DNA of 64,000 bases from Aquatica leii. Taxonomy: Eukaryota > Arthropoda > Insecta > Coleoptera > Lampyridae. The stretch covers positions 111,123,529 through 111,187,528 of the forward strand of contig CM069432.1 of NCBI GenBank assembly GCA_035610365.1, in the 5' to 3' direction. Every line of letters starts with the position of its first letter. The first letter of the stretch is position 1. The notes beneath the pieces are model-generated. The model did no database searches. It was not told where the DNA came from and saw only the letters and a program-made list of their open reading frames with translations. Shown piece after piece: positions 48,153 through 59,710 of the stretch. The translations under genes were made by a program, and so were the position numbers.

Positions 48153-48362
48153 ATGTCTTCGAGTTCTGATGTACATAACGGTAATGATTTATTGGCCGAA
48201 ATAGAAAATGCGGTTCAGGACGTTAAGAATTTTGTGCCTGCCGTAGAATGGGATAGTATGCTAGCCAATAACGATCCGGTAGCGTATATGACAAGTAAAG
48301 GCAAAAATGCAATTGACTTCAAAATGACAGTTGTTATTGTTGCCGGAGGCAATTATAAATAA
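48153..48362 (+). pseudogene. Gypsy gag N-terminal fragment
   Basis: A 69-codon frame from ATG at 48153 with an acidic N-terminus (NDLLAEIENAVQDVKNFV) and WDSMLANNDPVAYMTSKGKN. It is assigned to gag mainly by position, directly upstream of the gypsy pol remnants. Capsid and zinc-knuckle parts are absent. The start is plausible but unproven. Confidence 0.45.
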
Positions 48363-48499
48363 CTTTATTGAATTACCACTACACCACCATGTTTATTCTA
48401 CGACGTTCATTGCAATACTTATACATAAATATCGATGCGGCTTAATTGTATGAAATGTACAAAAGTAACTACTAATGTACTACTCAGGTAAAAAATAAA

Positions 48500-49915
48500 C
48501 CAAATAAGATATCGCAGGTCAAATACCAAATTTTGGATGTCAATAGACCAATACTAGGGTTTTAAGGTTGTCAAAATTTAAAGTTAATTAAAGAGATAAA
48601 TGAAATAAATTACAGTAATGAAATTAACGAGATAGTGGAGATAAATAGAGATGTATTTGAGGGGTATAAGTTGCATAAAATCGAGTGAACATGAAATTAA
48701 AATAATTGAGGAGTCTATACCTAAAGTCGATCCACCACGGAAAGTGCTATTCGCTCTATTTAATAAATTAATACGGAAATTAATTGAATTTGAATCCTTG
48801 CAAATAATTAAAAAGTGGATGAGCAGACTCCATGGGTTAATTCGATGGTTTTGGTTTCAAAACAAAACTTAGATATCATAATTTGTTTAGATCCATCAGC
48901 ATTAAATAAAGCTATCAAGTGGAAGCATTTTTATATACCTACTCTTGAAGATATTACAAGTAAGTTAAAAGATGCAACAATATTTAGTGTGGTAGATTGT
49001 TCAAATGGGTTTTGGCAAATTAAATTAGACGAGCAGACAAGTAAATTATGCACTTTTAACAGTCTATTTGGGAGATATTGTTTTTTAAGACTCCCATACA
49101 GAATTAAATCTGCACCAGAAATATTTCAAAAAAAAGTTACAGAAATATTTGGAGGTATTGATGGGGTAAATAGTAACATTGATGATATATTATATATTTA
49201 AAGGAACACAATGAGAGATTAGAAAAGGTTTTTAGAGTGGCAAAAGAAAACGGAGTAAAATGTAATAAAAATAAATGCAAGTTTGGAGTAGAAAAGGTAA
49301 AATACAGGGACCACATAATTAGCAAAGATGGTTTGCAGGTAGATGATGCAAAGATCGAAGCAATTGTCCAAATGCCCAGACCAACAAATAAGAAAGGAGT
49401 AGCAAGGTTTTTAAGTGTTATCAATTATGTAAATAAATATATACCCAATTATTCAAGTCAAACTGCACCCTTGAAAGAATTATTGAGAGAAAAGAATTTA
49501 TTTTACTGGGGTGATAGTCAGGACAGGGTTTTCAATAATTTAAACACCTTATTGTGTATTATAATATTTTTCAATTATGGATCCTGTAGTGATATCTTGT
49601 GACGCATCAAGTGAAGGATGCGGTGCGGTATTACTGCAAAAACATAAACCAATATGTTATGATTCTAAAGCATTTACAGAAACACAAAAAAGATACGCTC
49701 AGATAGAGAAAGAAATGCTAAGTATAACATTTGCTTGCATAAAATTTAGACAGTTTATTTATGGCAGACGGGATGTAACGATAGAAACTAATCACAAACC
49801 ACTAATGACAATTATAAATAAACCTTTATTAAATGCACCATCACGTTTGCAAAGGATGTTACTATTGTTACAACCTTTTTCGTTCAATTTAGTATACAAG
49901 AAAGGAAAGGATTAA
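48500..49915 (+). pseudogene. Gypsy reverse transcriptase and RNase H, frameshifted
   Basis: Begins with the protease-RT linker (DVNRPILGF, NLKLIKEINEINYSNEIN, RDVFEG, about 48535-48665) and VDPPRKVLFALFNKL. RT core (48815-49201): TPWVNSMVLVSKQN, DPSALNKAIKWKHFYIPTLE, IFSVVDCSNGFWQIKLDEQT with the first catalytic Asp, FGRYCFLRLPYRIKSAPEIF, and NSNIDDILYI, where the second catalytic pair DD survives although the usual preceding Tyr is Asn-Ile. The connection follows in another frame (KCNKNKCKFGVEKVKYRDHI, GLQVDDAKIEAIVQMPRPTN). RNase H (49577-49915) has VISCDASSEGCGAVLLQ, YAQIEKEMLSITFA and IETNHKPLMTII. There are at least three frame changes and a stop after FEGYKLHKIE. Replication by this copy is not possible. 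Confidence 0.9.
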
Positions 49916-50005
49916 AAGGTAGCGGATGCTTTATCTAGGGCATTTACTAGCGATAAGGACAAAAACCTATAAGACACTTTAATTCAATTTGAACACCAAT
50001 TTTGC

Positions 50006-50419
50006 ATGTTTGTGCAAACATTACCGATGTCAGATAAAAAATTAAGGACAATTAGGGATGAAACACAGAAAGATTCAAATCTTACGGAATTAATACAATT
50101 AGTTAAAAATGGTTTTCCAAATGACTCAAAGAAAGTGAATGAAAATATGAGTATATATGCAAAGATTAGAAAGGATTTAACAGTACATGATGGAGTAATA
50201 TTTAAAAACGATAGGATTCTTATTCCAAAAATTTGGAGATCAGAAATGCTGAAAAAAGTACACACCTCACGCCTTGGTAGAGAAAAAACCAAACTAAGGG
50301 CAAAAGAACTGATGTACTGGTCGGGAATGAATAATGAAATAAATAACTTGGTAGATAATTGTGAACAATGTTTAGCTTATCGTAACAATAATAACAAAGA
50401 ACCGATAATATTGCATTAG
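50006..50419 (+). pseudogene. Gypsy integrase, N-terminal zinc-binding part
   Basis: An open 137-codon piece. The H2C2 zinc module reads VHTSRLGREKTKLRAKELMY, WSGMNNEINNLVDNCEQC, LAYRNNN, with His-His-Cys-Cys all present except that the second His position reads Arg (TSRLG for the usual SHLG), so zinc binding may be weakened. It stops at 50419, and the integrase core resumes after a small deletion in another frame. Confidence 0.85.
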
Positions 50420-50850
50420 GAATCGATCTATTTCAAACAAAAAAATCTAAGTATATTTTAGCGGTAGACTATTTTTCAAAATTTGTAGAGGTCAGGGAAA
50501 TAAATTCTGCAAATTTTTAATCAGTAGCAACTTATCTAAAAGAAATCTTTTGTAGACACGGAATACCATTCCAAATAGTAACTGATGGAGGCGCTCCATT
50601 CCACTCAACAGAATTTAAAAAGTTTGTTAAGAATTTTGATATTATACATAAAATTACTAGCGCTCACTACCCTCAGTCTAATGGGCAAGTAGAAAAAACG
50701 ATAGGCACTGTAAAAAAGACCATATTAAAAAGTGAAGCCGAGGGCATACATCAAAATTTAGCTATTTTGGAGTTAATGAACACCCCTTTAGGGTATAACA
50801 TGCCTAGTCCAGCACAACTTCTCTATAATAAACGACTAAGAACTTTATTA
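50420..50850 (+). pseudogene. Gypsy integrase catalytic core, with internal stop
   Basis: Too broken to appear as one frame. It reads IGIDLFQTKKSKYILAVDYF, SKFVEVREINSANF, stop (TAA, 50518-50520), SVATYLKEIFCRHGIPFQIV, TDGGAPFHSTEFKKF, SAHYPQSNGQVEKTIGTVKK, GYNMPSPAQLLYNK. The D,D-35-E triad can be assigned: Asp in AVDYF, Asp in VTDGG, Glu in GQVEKT. The family function is insertion of the cDNA into the genome. Confidence 0.88.
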
Positions 50851-50864
50851 CCTATTAAAAAACG

Positions 50865-51383
50865 TTGATGAAACCAAAAATGACCAATTACAGGGACATA
50901 AAAGTCAAATTACAGAATAGACAAGAGAAAACAAAAACTCGGTATAATAGAAATGTAAAAGAGTTAAGTAGGTTGAAAATAGGAAATATAGTCAATACTA
51001 GAAATTTTGTATTAGGCCAACCAAAATGGTTGAGAGGAAAGATAGTAGGAGTAAGACAAGGTTATGACAGATCATGCAATGCAAAATTAATGGAGAATAG
51101 TAGAATAGTCATTAGAAATAGAAGACATGTCGTGAGAATTCATAACCAAAGTGAAGAGGTTACTCGTAAAATAAAAGTTAACAAAGACGAAGAACCAAAT
51201 CATATTGAATATGAATTGCCACATGATAATACCAATGGAATAGAATTAACTAATGATAGAAATATAAATAATTCTAATCGCAGTGTAAGTGAAGTGCCAA
51301 GTGTAGAATCAGTAACACCCGAACCAGGAATAATCAGTCGCTCAAAACGGGTCGTAAAGTCACCGGTACGGCTTAACTTATGA
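50865..51383 (+). pseudogene. Gypsy integrase C-terminal domain
   Basis: An open 172-codon frame continuing the integrase after a stop. KLQNRQEKTKTRYNRNVKEL leads into a small beta-barrel-like DNA-binding region (LKIGNIVNTRNFV, PKWLRGKIVGVRQG, RNRRHVVRIHN), the usual C-terminal pattern of insect gypsy integrases, then a low-complexity Asn/Ser/Glu tail ending RSKRVVKSPVRLNL just before the polypurine tract. There is no chromodomain. The ATG at 50865 is internal to the original polyprotein. Confidence 0.8.
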
Positions 51384-51440
51384 AATAAGACCATTTATAA
51401 TCATAAGTTGTTTGTATTAGTTTTTAAAAAAAAAGAGAGA

Positions 51441-51694
51441 TGTTGTAAGATCAATGTGGCAACATTGCAATGATGAATAAAGGGGGTCGGTGATGGGAAA
51501 TACACACCGAACATGGTGACATATTTTGATGTTAATAGAAAAGCTCCTTATTCCCAATAACTATAACACCTAGCTTCATTTATAATGATAAAAAAAATTA
51601 AGTTTTTAAAGACGTTAGAATAGGTATTGTTTTATTTTCTAATACATTTTTAACGATACGATAACAGAATTAAACATTATTTATTGTCGTAACA
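51441..51694 (+). repeat. Probable gypsy 3' LTR, about 254 bp
   Basis: Follows a polypurine tract (AAAAAAAAGAGAGA) directly, starts TGTTGTAAG and ends CGTAACA (TGTT...AACA inverted ends). No second copy was found to confirm the ends, so the right boundary is tentative. Confidence 0.6.
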
Positions 51695-52470
51695 AGTCAC
51701 CGAACTGACTCCGTCGTTAACTAATTCGTGACTATTTGATAATAAGCGCTTTCCATTGACACAAAAATTAGATCATTTTTGGTTGTGACGTCATAACACG
51801 TCTCTTACAATATCAAACCGAGATTTAACTAATTAATAATAGTAATACATGCATAAATGATTGTTGTAGCATTTTTGGGTGTTGCCGCGTCACAAAACTT
51901 GAAAAAAAAGTGCTACATTAAACAACGGCCGTGAAAGCTTGCATTCTACTACACGTAATCGTTATTTTTAAATTCTTAAATTTGTAATTTTTTAAACTAT
52001 AACAACTTAAGCATTTAATAAAATATTAATTAAACAATACATGTTTTAAATCTGTCTTTAAAAATATATTTAAAAATCTTGAAATATTATTAATATTAAA
52101 CTTAAATCATTTACATATGCCTCCATATTTATAAGACAGTCTTAATGAACCGGGTTTCAACAAACTACTTCAATAATAACTTTTGAAACTGTAATAAACG
52201 TCATATTGAGTTAAAAATCAAAATAAAATACAAAAACAGAAGAAGAGGTCACAGTATTCTTCAACTATCATATCCATCTGATGTATTTTTTTCTCACTTG
52301 CTGGTTTCATTTATTATGTTAGTAAAAACGTACTTACAATTCAGATTTAGTTTTACTTATACATAAAAGGAAAGCAGCTAATGACTTTTGTTTAATATGT
52401 AATACATAAAGTTTGTAGTAAGTACTAACTGTCAAATTGACTTTAGGCAACGTTAAAATTATCATAATAA
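51695..52470. other. Unassigned AT-rich sequence
   Basis: Nothing recognisable between the LTR and the tandem foldback repeat. Confidence 0.5.
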
Positions 52471-52992
52471 AATAGTATATTAAAACACAAGTTACAGAAT
52501 GAACGCACTTCAATCACGAGACCGTGTTTCATACACGAGCCGCGCAGCGGTGAGTTTATGAAGCGGTCGAGTGATTGAAACGTATTCTATGACGTGTGCT
52601 TTATACTATTTTCTCTATTTCGATACAATATTTAATATTTTTCGTATAATTTTAATTTTTAAAACAACATTGGGAAATTTATATTTTACTGAATTGGCAG
52701 CACTTACACTTTGACATATTGAAATTTATGTGTTAACCTAAAATCTCATACAAAATTTTCTCTTTATACCTTTATAAGTAAATAACTTTGAATTAATAGG
52801 ACGTTTTTATTTTATCTTGGCATCAAAATTTGAATTTCAATTGTTAACTTCCAATAATTTTGATTTCTTTTTCATGTAACGTCAACTTACGATGCAGAGA
52901 TAATAACTTTAAAAAAACTAACATTACTAAAATTCGTGTAAGAATATTACACGGATTTTAATGTAAGAATCGCTAATTCTGATGTTGAAATA
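52471..52992. repeat. Tandem 523-bp unit with foldback, copy 1
   Basis: Nearly identical to copy 2, beginning ATAGTATATTAAAACACAAG. The first about 150 bp folds on itself: AACACAAGTTACAGAATG and CTTCAATCACGAGACCG on one side, CGGTCGAGTGATTGAA and CTATTTTCTCTATTTCGA on the other, with a GC-rich centre GAGCCGCGCAGCGGTGAG. The remainder is AT-rich and ends GATGTTGAAATAGAGA. No coding potential. Confidence 0.92.
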
Positions 52993-53535
52993 GAGAATAG
53001 TATATTAAAACACAAGTTACAGAATGAACGCACTTCAATCACGAGACCGCGTTTCATACACGAGCCGCGCAGCGGTGAGTTTATGAAGCGGTTGAGTGAT
53101 TGAAACGTATTCTATGACGTGTGCTTTATACTATTTTCTCTATTTCGATACAATATTTAATATTTTTCGTATAATTTCAATTTTTAAAACAACATTGGCA
53201 AATTTATATTTTACTGAATTGGCAGCACTTACACTTTGACATATTGAAATTTATGTGTTAACCTAAAATCTCATACAAAATTTTCTCTTTATACCTTTAT
53301 AAGTAAATAACTTTGAATTAATAGGACGTTTTTATTTTATCTTGGCATCAAAATTTGAATTTCAATTGTTAACTTCCAATAATTTTGATTTCTTTTTCAT
53401 GTAACGTCAACTTACGATGCAGAGATACTAACTTAAAAAAAAACTAACATTACTAAAATTCGTGTAAGAATTGGCTTATTCTTACACGGATTTTAGTGTA
53501 AGAATCGCTAATTCTGATGTTGAAATAGAGAATAA
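52993..53535. repeat. Tandem 523-bp unit with foldback, copy 2
   Basis: Differs from copy 1 by a handful of bases and a roughly 20-bp difference near 53460-53490, where ATTCGTGTAAGAATTGGCTTA replaces a shorter form. Its left foldback arm begins in the end of copy 1 (TTGAAATAGAGAATAGTATA), making this foldback about 170 bp, the more complete of the two. The very high identity implies a recent duplication. Confidence 0.92.
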
Positions 53536-56500
53536 TATTTTTTAATTAAATATTTTTCAATTTAAAATTCAACAGTAGGCAGATTTTGATCACTATGAGA
53601 AAGTATAATATACTATATGTGCTAGTATACATGTATTACAATTTTTATAAACCCTTTAACAAATAATGTAAGTTAAAGGAACCTTGAGAGTAGTAAACTA
53701 CATCGTCAAAGTTAACATTGCTAATAGGTATGTAATCATAAATAAATTAATAACGAAAATTTTTAATCATGCATATTTAAGAAAGTATATATTTTTTGTA
53801 CTTCTTGTATTTATTTTATGTGCCAAAACTGAAATGAGATTCACTTTTTGATTAAATCTTCCATTTATTCGCTGTTAAAAATTGTTAAGTTAAAAAAAAT
53901 GCTTGAATTATAGCACATTAACTGAAATTATGTTAATTACAAATACAAACTGTTCTTTTTAGTTGTAAAAAAATGTATCAATTATTTTTTTTAATAATTA
54001 AATGTGACAATATGTATTTAATATTGTAAATAAAATTAATACGGTTTTCTTAACATTAGCTTACAGAAAACATAAATTCTGATTTCTGTATTTAAAGCTT
54101 TTTCAAAGGTATATTAACACAAAAGTTTGTATAAACATTTATACAAGTTATATTGAAAAAACAATCCTTAAAAACAAGTAGGAGTAAACGTATATGTTTA
54201 ACGCTAAAGTCAATATGATACTAAAATATTTAACCTTAATACAGAGTTAACTCTGCACAACCTACATTTTACTTTAATTTTAACGTTTTTTATTAAGAGT
54301 AAAACCACAAAACTCTTTCTTTTGTGTTTATTACAAAATTATTTTATAATTTCTAATTTAATTAAATAATATTACATGATGTGATATGATACCAAATTCG
54401 TATTTCACAGTCATATTCTGTTAATTTGCGTGGGTATATAATTTGTAAAGCTGGTAATTGTATAATTATTAATTTTTAAATACTTGATATTACCACTATT
54501 TAAATCTGAATAAAACGAATAATTTAAACTAAAAAATGTTTCTAATACAACAAATAAAACATATTTATTGTTTACACTTATCTATATACTGCGCGTTTTG
54601 TGTTTTGTGTAAATAGATAGATTTCTGTATTTAGTAAAAATGACATTAAACATTAATATTGTTCTTTATATTAAAACTTAGTGAATCCGCCTAAAAAAAT
54701 TCATATAGTGTATTTAATAATAATCTTATACTAAAAAGATATAATTAAAAAATAAAAATTGTAGATTATGAATAGTAATTTATGTAACAAGCGTCAAAAG
54801 AAAAGCATGACGAACGTTAATGCAACGCGAGGCCGCACGACCGAGCGTTGCATGTGAGTAAAACTGTTTTTTAAATTGATTTATTTGTATGTCAACGTAA
54901 AGTTGATTGAGTTGTAATCTGTTAGTCTTTTAAATGTATGTATCGTACATAAAGGGTAAAAGAATATTTTAAAAATGAGAAAAAATCTTAAACTATAGGT
55001 ACACAATTTGAAAAATGTTAGTTACTTTCCATGCTTTATACATACATTAATCATGAATTGGTCGTATAAGGTTTCCTTAAAAATTTATGTCAAATCTACG
55101 AAGTTGTACATAGTATTAATCTACATGTTTTTTAATTACACTCTTCAAATACAATTTAACATTTTTTGATTCACTGTGTATGCGTTTGATACTGTACTCC
55201 ATGCAATTGCGTATTCTTGATTATCCATCATCATATTTTTTGAGCATGCATTAGTGTACCCGTCAATAACTAGATAAATTGACGTTTCTACTAGTTTATT
55301 ATTTAATGCGTTAAACGATCGAAATTAAACAAAAGTACACTTAAATAAACTGCCTTTTTAAAAATATTTGAAAAATTTAGCTGATATTAACAATTATTCT
55401 AAAAACTGAATAAAATAACTATCTGAATCTAAAAATACAAAAACACAATGCTTCTTAACTGCAAGTTTACAACTTATTTTCATAAGGTGATATTACAGCA
55501 GTCTGTCGTATTGAAATATTTAGTCAAAAATATACAGTCTTTAAGTACAGTTATTTTAAAAAGTATAGATATTATAAAGCTGTTATTAACAACGCAGGTA
55601 TATCACCAATTTTAAATGAATTGTACTTGTAGTTTAGTAAAATTTGAACTAATTTAGAAACATATTGCTGCACATAGTTTAACTTGATAGATTGTTAGTT
55701 ACATTTCAGTTCTATTGTTTTATGCAAGATGACAGCACCAACGATTTGGTGTTTTCTAGTTTGCGTTGTTGTCAAATGTCTTCGTTTTTTTTAGAACACA
55801 ATGTTATATTTATTTAGTACTTTAGAATTAAGTTTCACAATATTATGACTTTTTAAATGTACATTACGCATTTATGAAAGCTGTTTTAAAAAAAGTTTTC
55901 CAATTTTTTTTAAAGAATTTTACAGTAAACAGTATTTATTAAAACTTGAATAAATAGTATAATTATATTTGAAATCTGTTATCACAAGTACAATTTTTTT
56001 CAACGAAAATTATATGTAGAAATTAATTTAGGATATATATTTATCAGGACCAATTAAACTCTTACATTAAAGATTTACTTTTTTAACAGTTTTTAACTAA
56101 ATTTTCGTGTCTATATAAATATTTATTAACATTATAAAACTAAACTAAATCTAAAACACGAAATATCAAGAAAACTATAAATTCCTGGCAGAAAATTAAT
56201 CTAATTGTTGTAACTTTGCTGAAACGTCAGTGCGAATTCAGTGGTGACATACATTTGGAAAAGCAAATAACTTTTAACAAAGTCCAACATTGTTGCTGTG
56301 CTTACTAGACTAACTTTGATGTTTTTTGTCACATTTCCTTATTTTGCTTTTTGCAAGTAGCAACTATAATAGAAATTGTTTAAAGTTCTCTTACCTTGCT
56401 AGTTCTTTTATATTATTTTTTTTTGGTTTTATAGGTATATATTGTATAGAATTTTTAAGTATCGGAGATTTATTTGTTGAGTTCTCAAAATAGAAAACAA

Positions 56501-57780
56501 GCAATAAAAGAATTCTAAAATTAGGTTTTTTATTTTTTAAATTTTATTAGTAAAAAGAAAATTATGAATAAAAATTGATAATCTATATATAACATTAGAG
56601 AGTTTTTCCAATGCTGAAGAGCCCTAAAAAGTCAAAACAACCACCTAGTGATTCACTTTAGCGGCATATTTACATTTGTATTGACATTGTTTCCTTACAA
56701 TATTATACGTTGTGGTTTTAGTCCGTGGTTCATTCAAAACTTATTTAAATTACACGGGTATACAATCAGTTTTCAACGTTTCCGTCTCTAAGTATAAATG
56801 TAAAATTAACAAACGGAAACGCAACAATCCTCAACAATTTTAACTTTCAATCATTAATGGGGTACAAAGTAATATATTATTACTGTTATCAATGTTAATT
56901 TACTACACTAAAAATAGCAATTTCAAAATTTTAAAAATGAAAGTATTAATATAAAATTATGTTGTAATAACAAAACTAATAAAAAAAACATATGCAGGAA
57001 TGCTATAAGCAGTGTTATAGTAATGATCAGTTTTTACTCTTTATTTATATTAAATTCAAAAATCAATTTACAAAATTTAAAAATATAAAGAAGCATAACA
57101 GTTTACAAATAAAAGTTTCTTATTAAATGTAAAATTGTAGTGTAAAACAGTGTGTAATAATATTATTAGTATGCTTAAATTTGTATGGCGATTTATTTAA
57201 ACGACGTTATTAATATAAAAACGTAGTTTTGAATAATAAAATTTACATTTAATGTAAATACAAACATAAAAATTGGAAATACAACAGTACAATAACTTTA
57301 AAATTATCATTAGTTTTGTTGCATTTACATTTTACAGTTTTCAGGATTTTTAACATATTTCTCGTACATATATCCAACGTACTATTTTGTTCGACTAATG
57401 ATCATATTTAAATTGTAGCGTTTAAATTTTTGAATAATTTATGAACATTGCATTGTATCGCAATTTGATTTTTAATTTTTATAAATTGTTTATTCTCAAA
57501 CAAAAACTTCTACAATAACTATTTTTATAAATTGGTTTTATAGAGAGTAATTTGATTAGAATTATTAAAATTAACAACAGGTTAATTTGTGAATTTACAT
57601 TTAAAACAGTTTAACAGCTTGTCAGTTTCTGGTTTGTAATAATGAACTACCTGTACTTAAATTTAGAAAAAGGTTTTAACAAACTAGTACATATGGTAAT
57701 TTATTGTTGACAGAGTGGACTGTATAAAAAACTGCACTTGTTCATATTTAAACTTTAATAAACGTTAAGAAAATTGTACT
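53536..57780. other. Long unassigned AT-rich stretch
   Basis: No gene recognised in 4.2 kb. One small GC-rich hairpin at 54820-54853 is listed separately. Confidence 0.5.
54820..54853. repeat. Short GC-rich hairpin
   Basis: ATGCAACGC (54820-54828) and GCGTTGCAT (54845-54853) are perfect inverted partners around GAGGCCGCACGACCGA. It stands out in very AT-rich DNA and recalls the GC-rich centre of the foldbacks at 52.5 and 53.0 kb, without sequence identity. Confidence 0.7.
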
Positions 57781-57918
57781 TGTTACAATAAACGAACTGG
57801 AGTTGTCGCCATGTTCTTTACAACTCCAATTCTTCGCATCTGCGCATATCAACATTACAAAAGATATGAAATTATTCCTCCATGCCGCCCGCTTTGACAG
57901 ACTGCCACGTCTTCAACA
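57781..57918 (-). repeat. Candidate BEL/Pao 3' LTR remnant
   Basis: On the minus strand it begins TGTTGAAGACGTGGCAG and ends TTATTGTAACA, with a GCGGGCGGCATGG run of the kind often seen at BEL LTR starts and an 8-bp hairpin (GGAGTTGT 57799-57806 with ACAACTCC 57820-57827). At 138 bp it is short for this family, and no partner copy was seen. The start could equally lie after GGGCGGCA. Confidence 0.3.
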
Positions 57919-58038
57919 TTAAACAATTCTTAACACTAACTTAACTTATGAAACAACATCAGCAACTAAAATTAAATTCAACAAAACAACAAAAAAAATT
58001 CAAGTACTAATTATACATTATATAAGGAAAATTATATT

Positions 58039-58735
58039 TCAAGTAAAATTCTCATTTTCGGGCTTACAAGGTAGAGGACACAGTTTAACAACAAGACGTT
58101 TAAACACTCTTTTGACTATTTTAACACTAGCAACACGAACTCGGTTATTACTTCCAGGATGTAGCTTGACGATTTTTCTAAGAATCCATTTTGACGGAGG
58201 TAGATTATCCACCTTTATGATAACCATAGTGCCAACGGAAATATTAGTCGAATTATCAACTCATTTTCTTCTTTGTTATAAAGAATTTAAATAATCGCGA
58301 GACCAACGTCGCCAAAAACTTTGATACAATTGCTGTAGCAGCTGATACCTGGATAACTTGTTTATCGGTATATTTAAAACATCTGGATCAGGTGGCGTTT
58401 TATTTATTTTGCCAATCAAAAAATGAGCAAGAGTTAGTGGAGTTAAATCATTAGGATCGGGTGATAAAGGATAAAGCGGTCTGGAATTTAAAACTGCCTC
58501 AATTTGAGTCAAAACAGTGGCAAATTCTTCGTATGTTAAAATAGTTTCGCCTATAACTTTATAGAAATGTCTTTTAAAATATTTAATATTGGCTTTACTA
58601 ATTTTGCTTCCACGAAACTTTCTGTCCTTAATATTAAAAGGGCCAACGTAATCTATACCAGTGTGACAAAATGGCAAAACATTTGTAATTCTTTGTCTGG
58701 GCAAATATCCCGTTGTAACGTTCAAAGGCTTTGGA
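58039..58735 (-). pseudogene. BEL integrase core (deleted) and C-terminal domain
   Basis: Starts with TGYLPRQRI, then HTGIDYVGPFNIKDRKFRGSK, which holds the first catalytic Asp. The sequence then jumps straight to KYFKRHFYKVIGETILTYEE, so the segment that should carry the second Asp (SDNGTNF region) and the Glu (LWEAAVK region) is missing. It continues ALNSRPLYPLS-like text (AVLNSRPLYPLSPDPNDLTP, LTLAHFLIGK), QSFWRRWSRDYLNSL, in-frame stops at 58273-58275 and about 58258, then the DUF5641-type C-terminus (VGTMVIIKVDNLPPSKW, HPGSNNRVRVASVK, VVKLCPLP) ending at 58039. This integrase cannot be catalytic. Confidence 0.9.
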
Positions 58736-58739
58736 TAAA

Positions 58740-59163
58740 ACTTGAAGCATTTTGTACAATTTTTAGCAACAACCTATAATTTCGGACCTGCGTGCAACAA
58801 CCTAATATGTTCAGATCAAAACAATATCCTTGTAAGAAAATGTTTAGAATCTAATATAATTGGATGCTTAGCGTTATATAATAAATCAGAATGGTTGAGT
58901 TTACCTCCAACTCTTATTAAACCATCTTTATCGAGAAAAGCTGATAAACCATTGAATCGATTTTTTAAACCTTTGTTATTATTATTTTTGGACAACCAAT
59001 TTAATTCTTGTGAAAAGCTTTGCTGCTGTGATAACTTAATTAAACATTTCATAGAATCATTAATCTCGTCAATTGATAAGTTGCCAGTCAAACGCTGATT
59101 TCCCTTATTCAAACTAAGAGCATTTAAACAAAATCTACCACAGTAGGCTATGATTCTCTGCAA
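58740..59163 (-). pseudogene. BEL integrase N-terminal zinc region, partial
   Basis: An open piece of 115 codons: RIIAYCGRFCLNALSLNKGN, LTGNLSIDEINDSMKCLIKL, SFSQELNWLSKNNN, FLDKDGLIRVGGKLNHSDLL, YNAKHPIILDSKHFLTRILF. This is the usual linker that precedes the HHCC module in BEL integrases. After ILF the frame shifts (about 58816). The zinc-site remainder (HAGPKL..., CTKCF) can be followed down to about 58740. Confidence 0.85.
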
Positions 59164-59199
59164 TCTTAATAAAGAAGAAAATCTTGAAAATATATCAAA

Positions 59200-59710
59200 C
59201 TATTGCATGGCGTAAAATATAAGTGGATCGTGTTCTTGCTTTATTTCAGGTAAATCATTTAATGGCAAAGTGAACTTAAAATCATAATTAGAAACATCAA
59301 AATTGCAAATCCAAGAAGGCCCACACCAGCACATCTCATTATTAAGAAGTTTGAAAGGAAAAAGACCTCTGGACGCGATATCAGCAGGATTTTGCGCTAA
59401 CGAAACATAATTCCTTTTAAACTTATAAGACAAACTTTGAATTTCACTAACTTGTGTACTTACAAACGTTTGCAATCTAAAGAGTTCTGTGTAAATCCAA
59501 TGCAGAACAATTAAAGAATCTAACCAAAGATAACACTCAAAATCAAACATTATACATTCGGAAACGCTTGCGACTAATCTAGCTAACGTTAGAGCAGCTA
59601 AAAGTTCTAATCTTGATATAATAAGCTGTTTTAAAGGAGATATTTTTGTTTTTGCACATAAAAATGAAACTTTAACTTTACCGTGGTCATTAACTGACCG
59701 CATATAATGT
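59200..59710 (-). pseudogene. BEL RNase H-like domain
   Basis: A 167-codon open piece: VKVSFLCAKTKISPLKQLII, SRLELLAALTLARLVASV, YLWLDSLIVLHWIYTE, QTFVSTQVSEIQSLSYKFKR, NPADIASRGLFP. These are the conserved BEL blocks (KT.I.PL....I.RLELLAA; W.DS.IVL.WI; NPAD.ASRG). The Glu in RLELLAA and the Asp in WLDS fit RNase H catalytic positions. The upstream part with the first Asp is frameshifted near 59705-59770 (SDATN remnant at about 59724-59740). Confidence 0.88.

Larger units (their letters stand above)
48060..51694 (+). mobile_element. Decayed Ty3/Gypsy LTR retrotransposon
   Basis: Order gag fragment, RT, RNase H, integrase, 3' LTR, all on the plus strand. Most of gag and the protease are missing: the gag N-terminus ends at 48362 and pol linker sequence begins within about 150 bp. 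No 5' LTR resembling the 3' one was found upstream, and there is no envelope frame. Host cells would have needed an intact copy elsewhere to mobilise it. Confidence 0.88.

Noticed and set aside
50865..51383. Gypsy third frame as an envelope gene
   Set aside because: No signal peptide, transmembrane segment or furin-like site. The content matches the integrase C-terminus (RNRRHVVR, PKWLRGKIVG).
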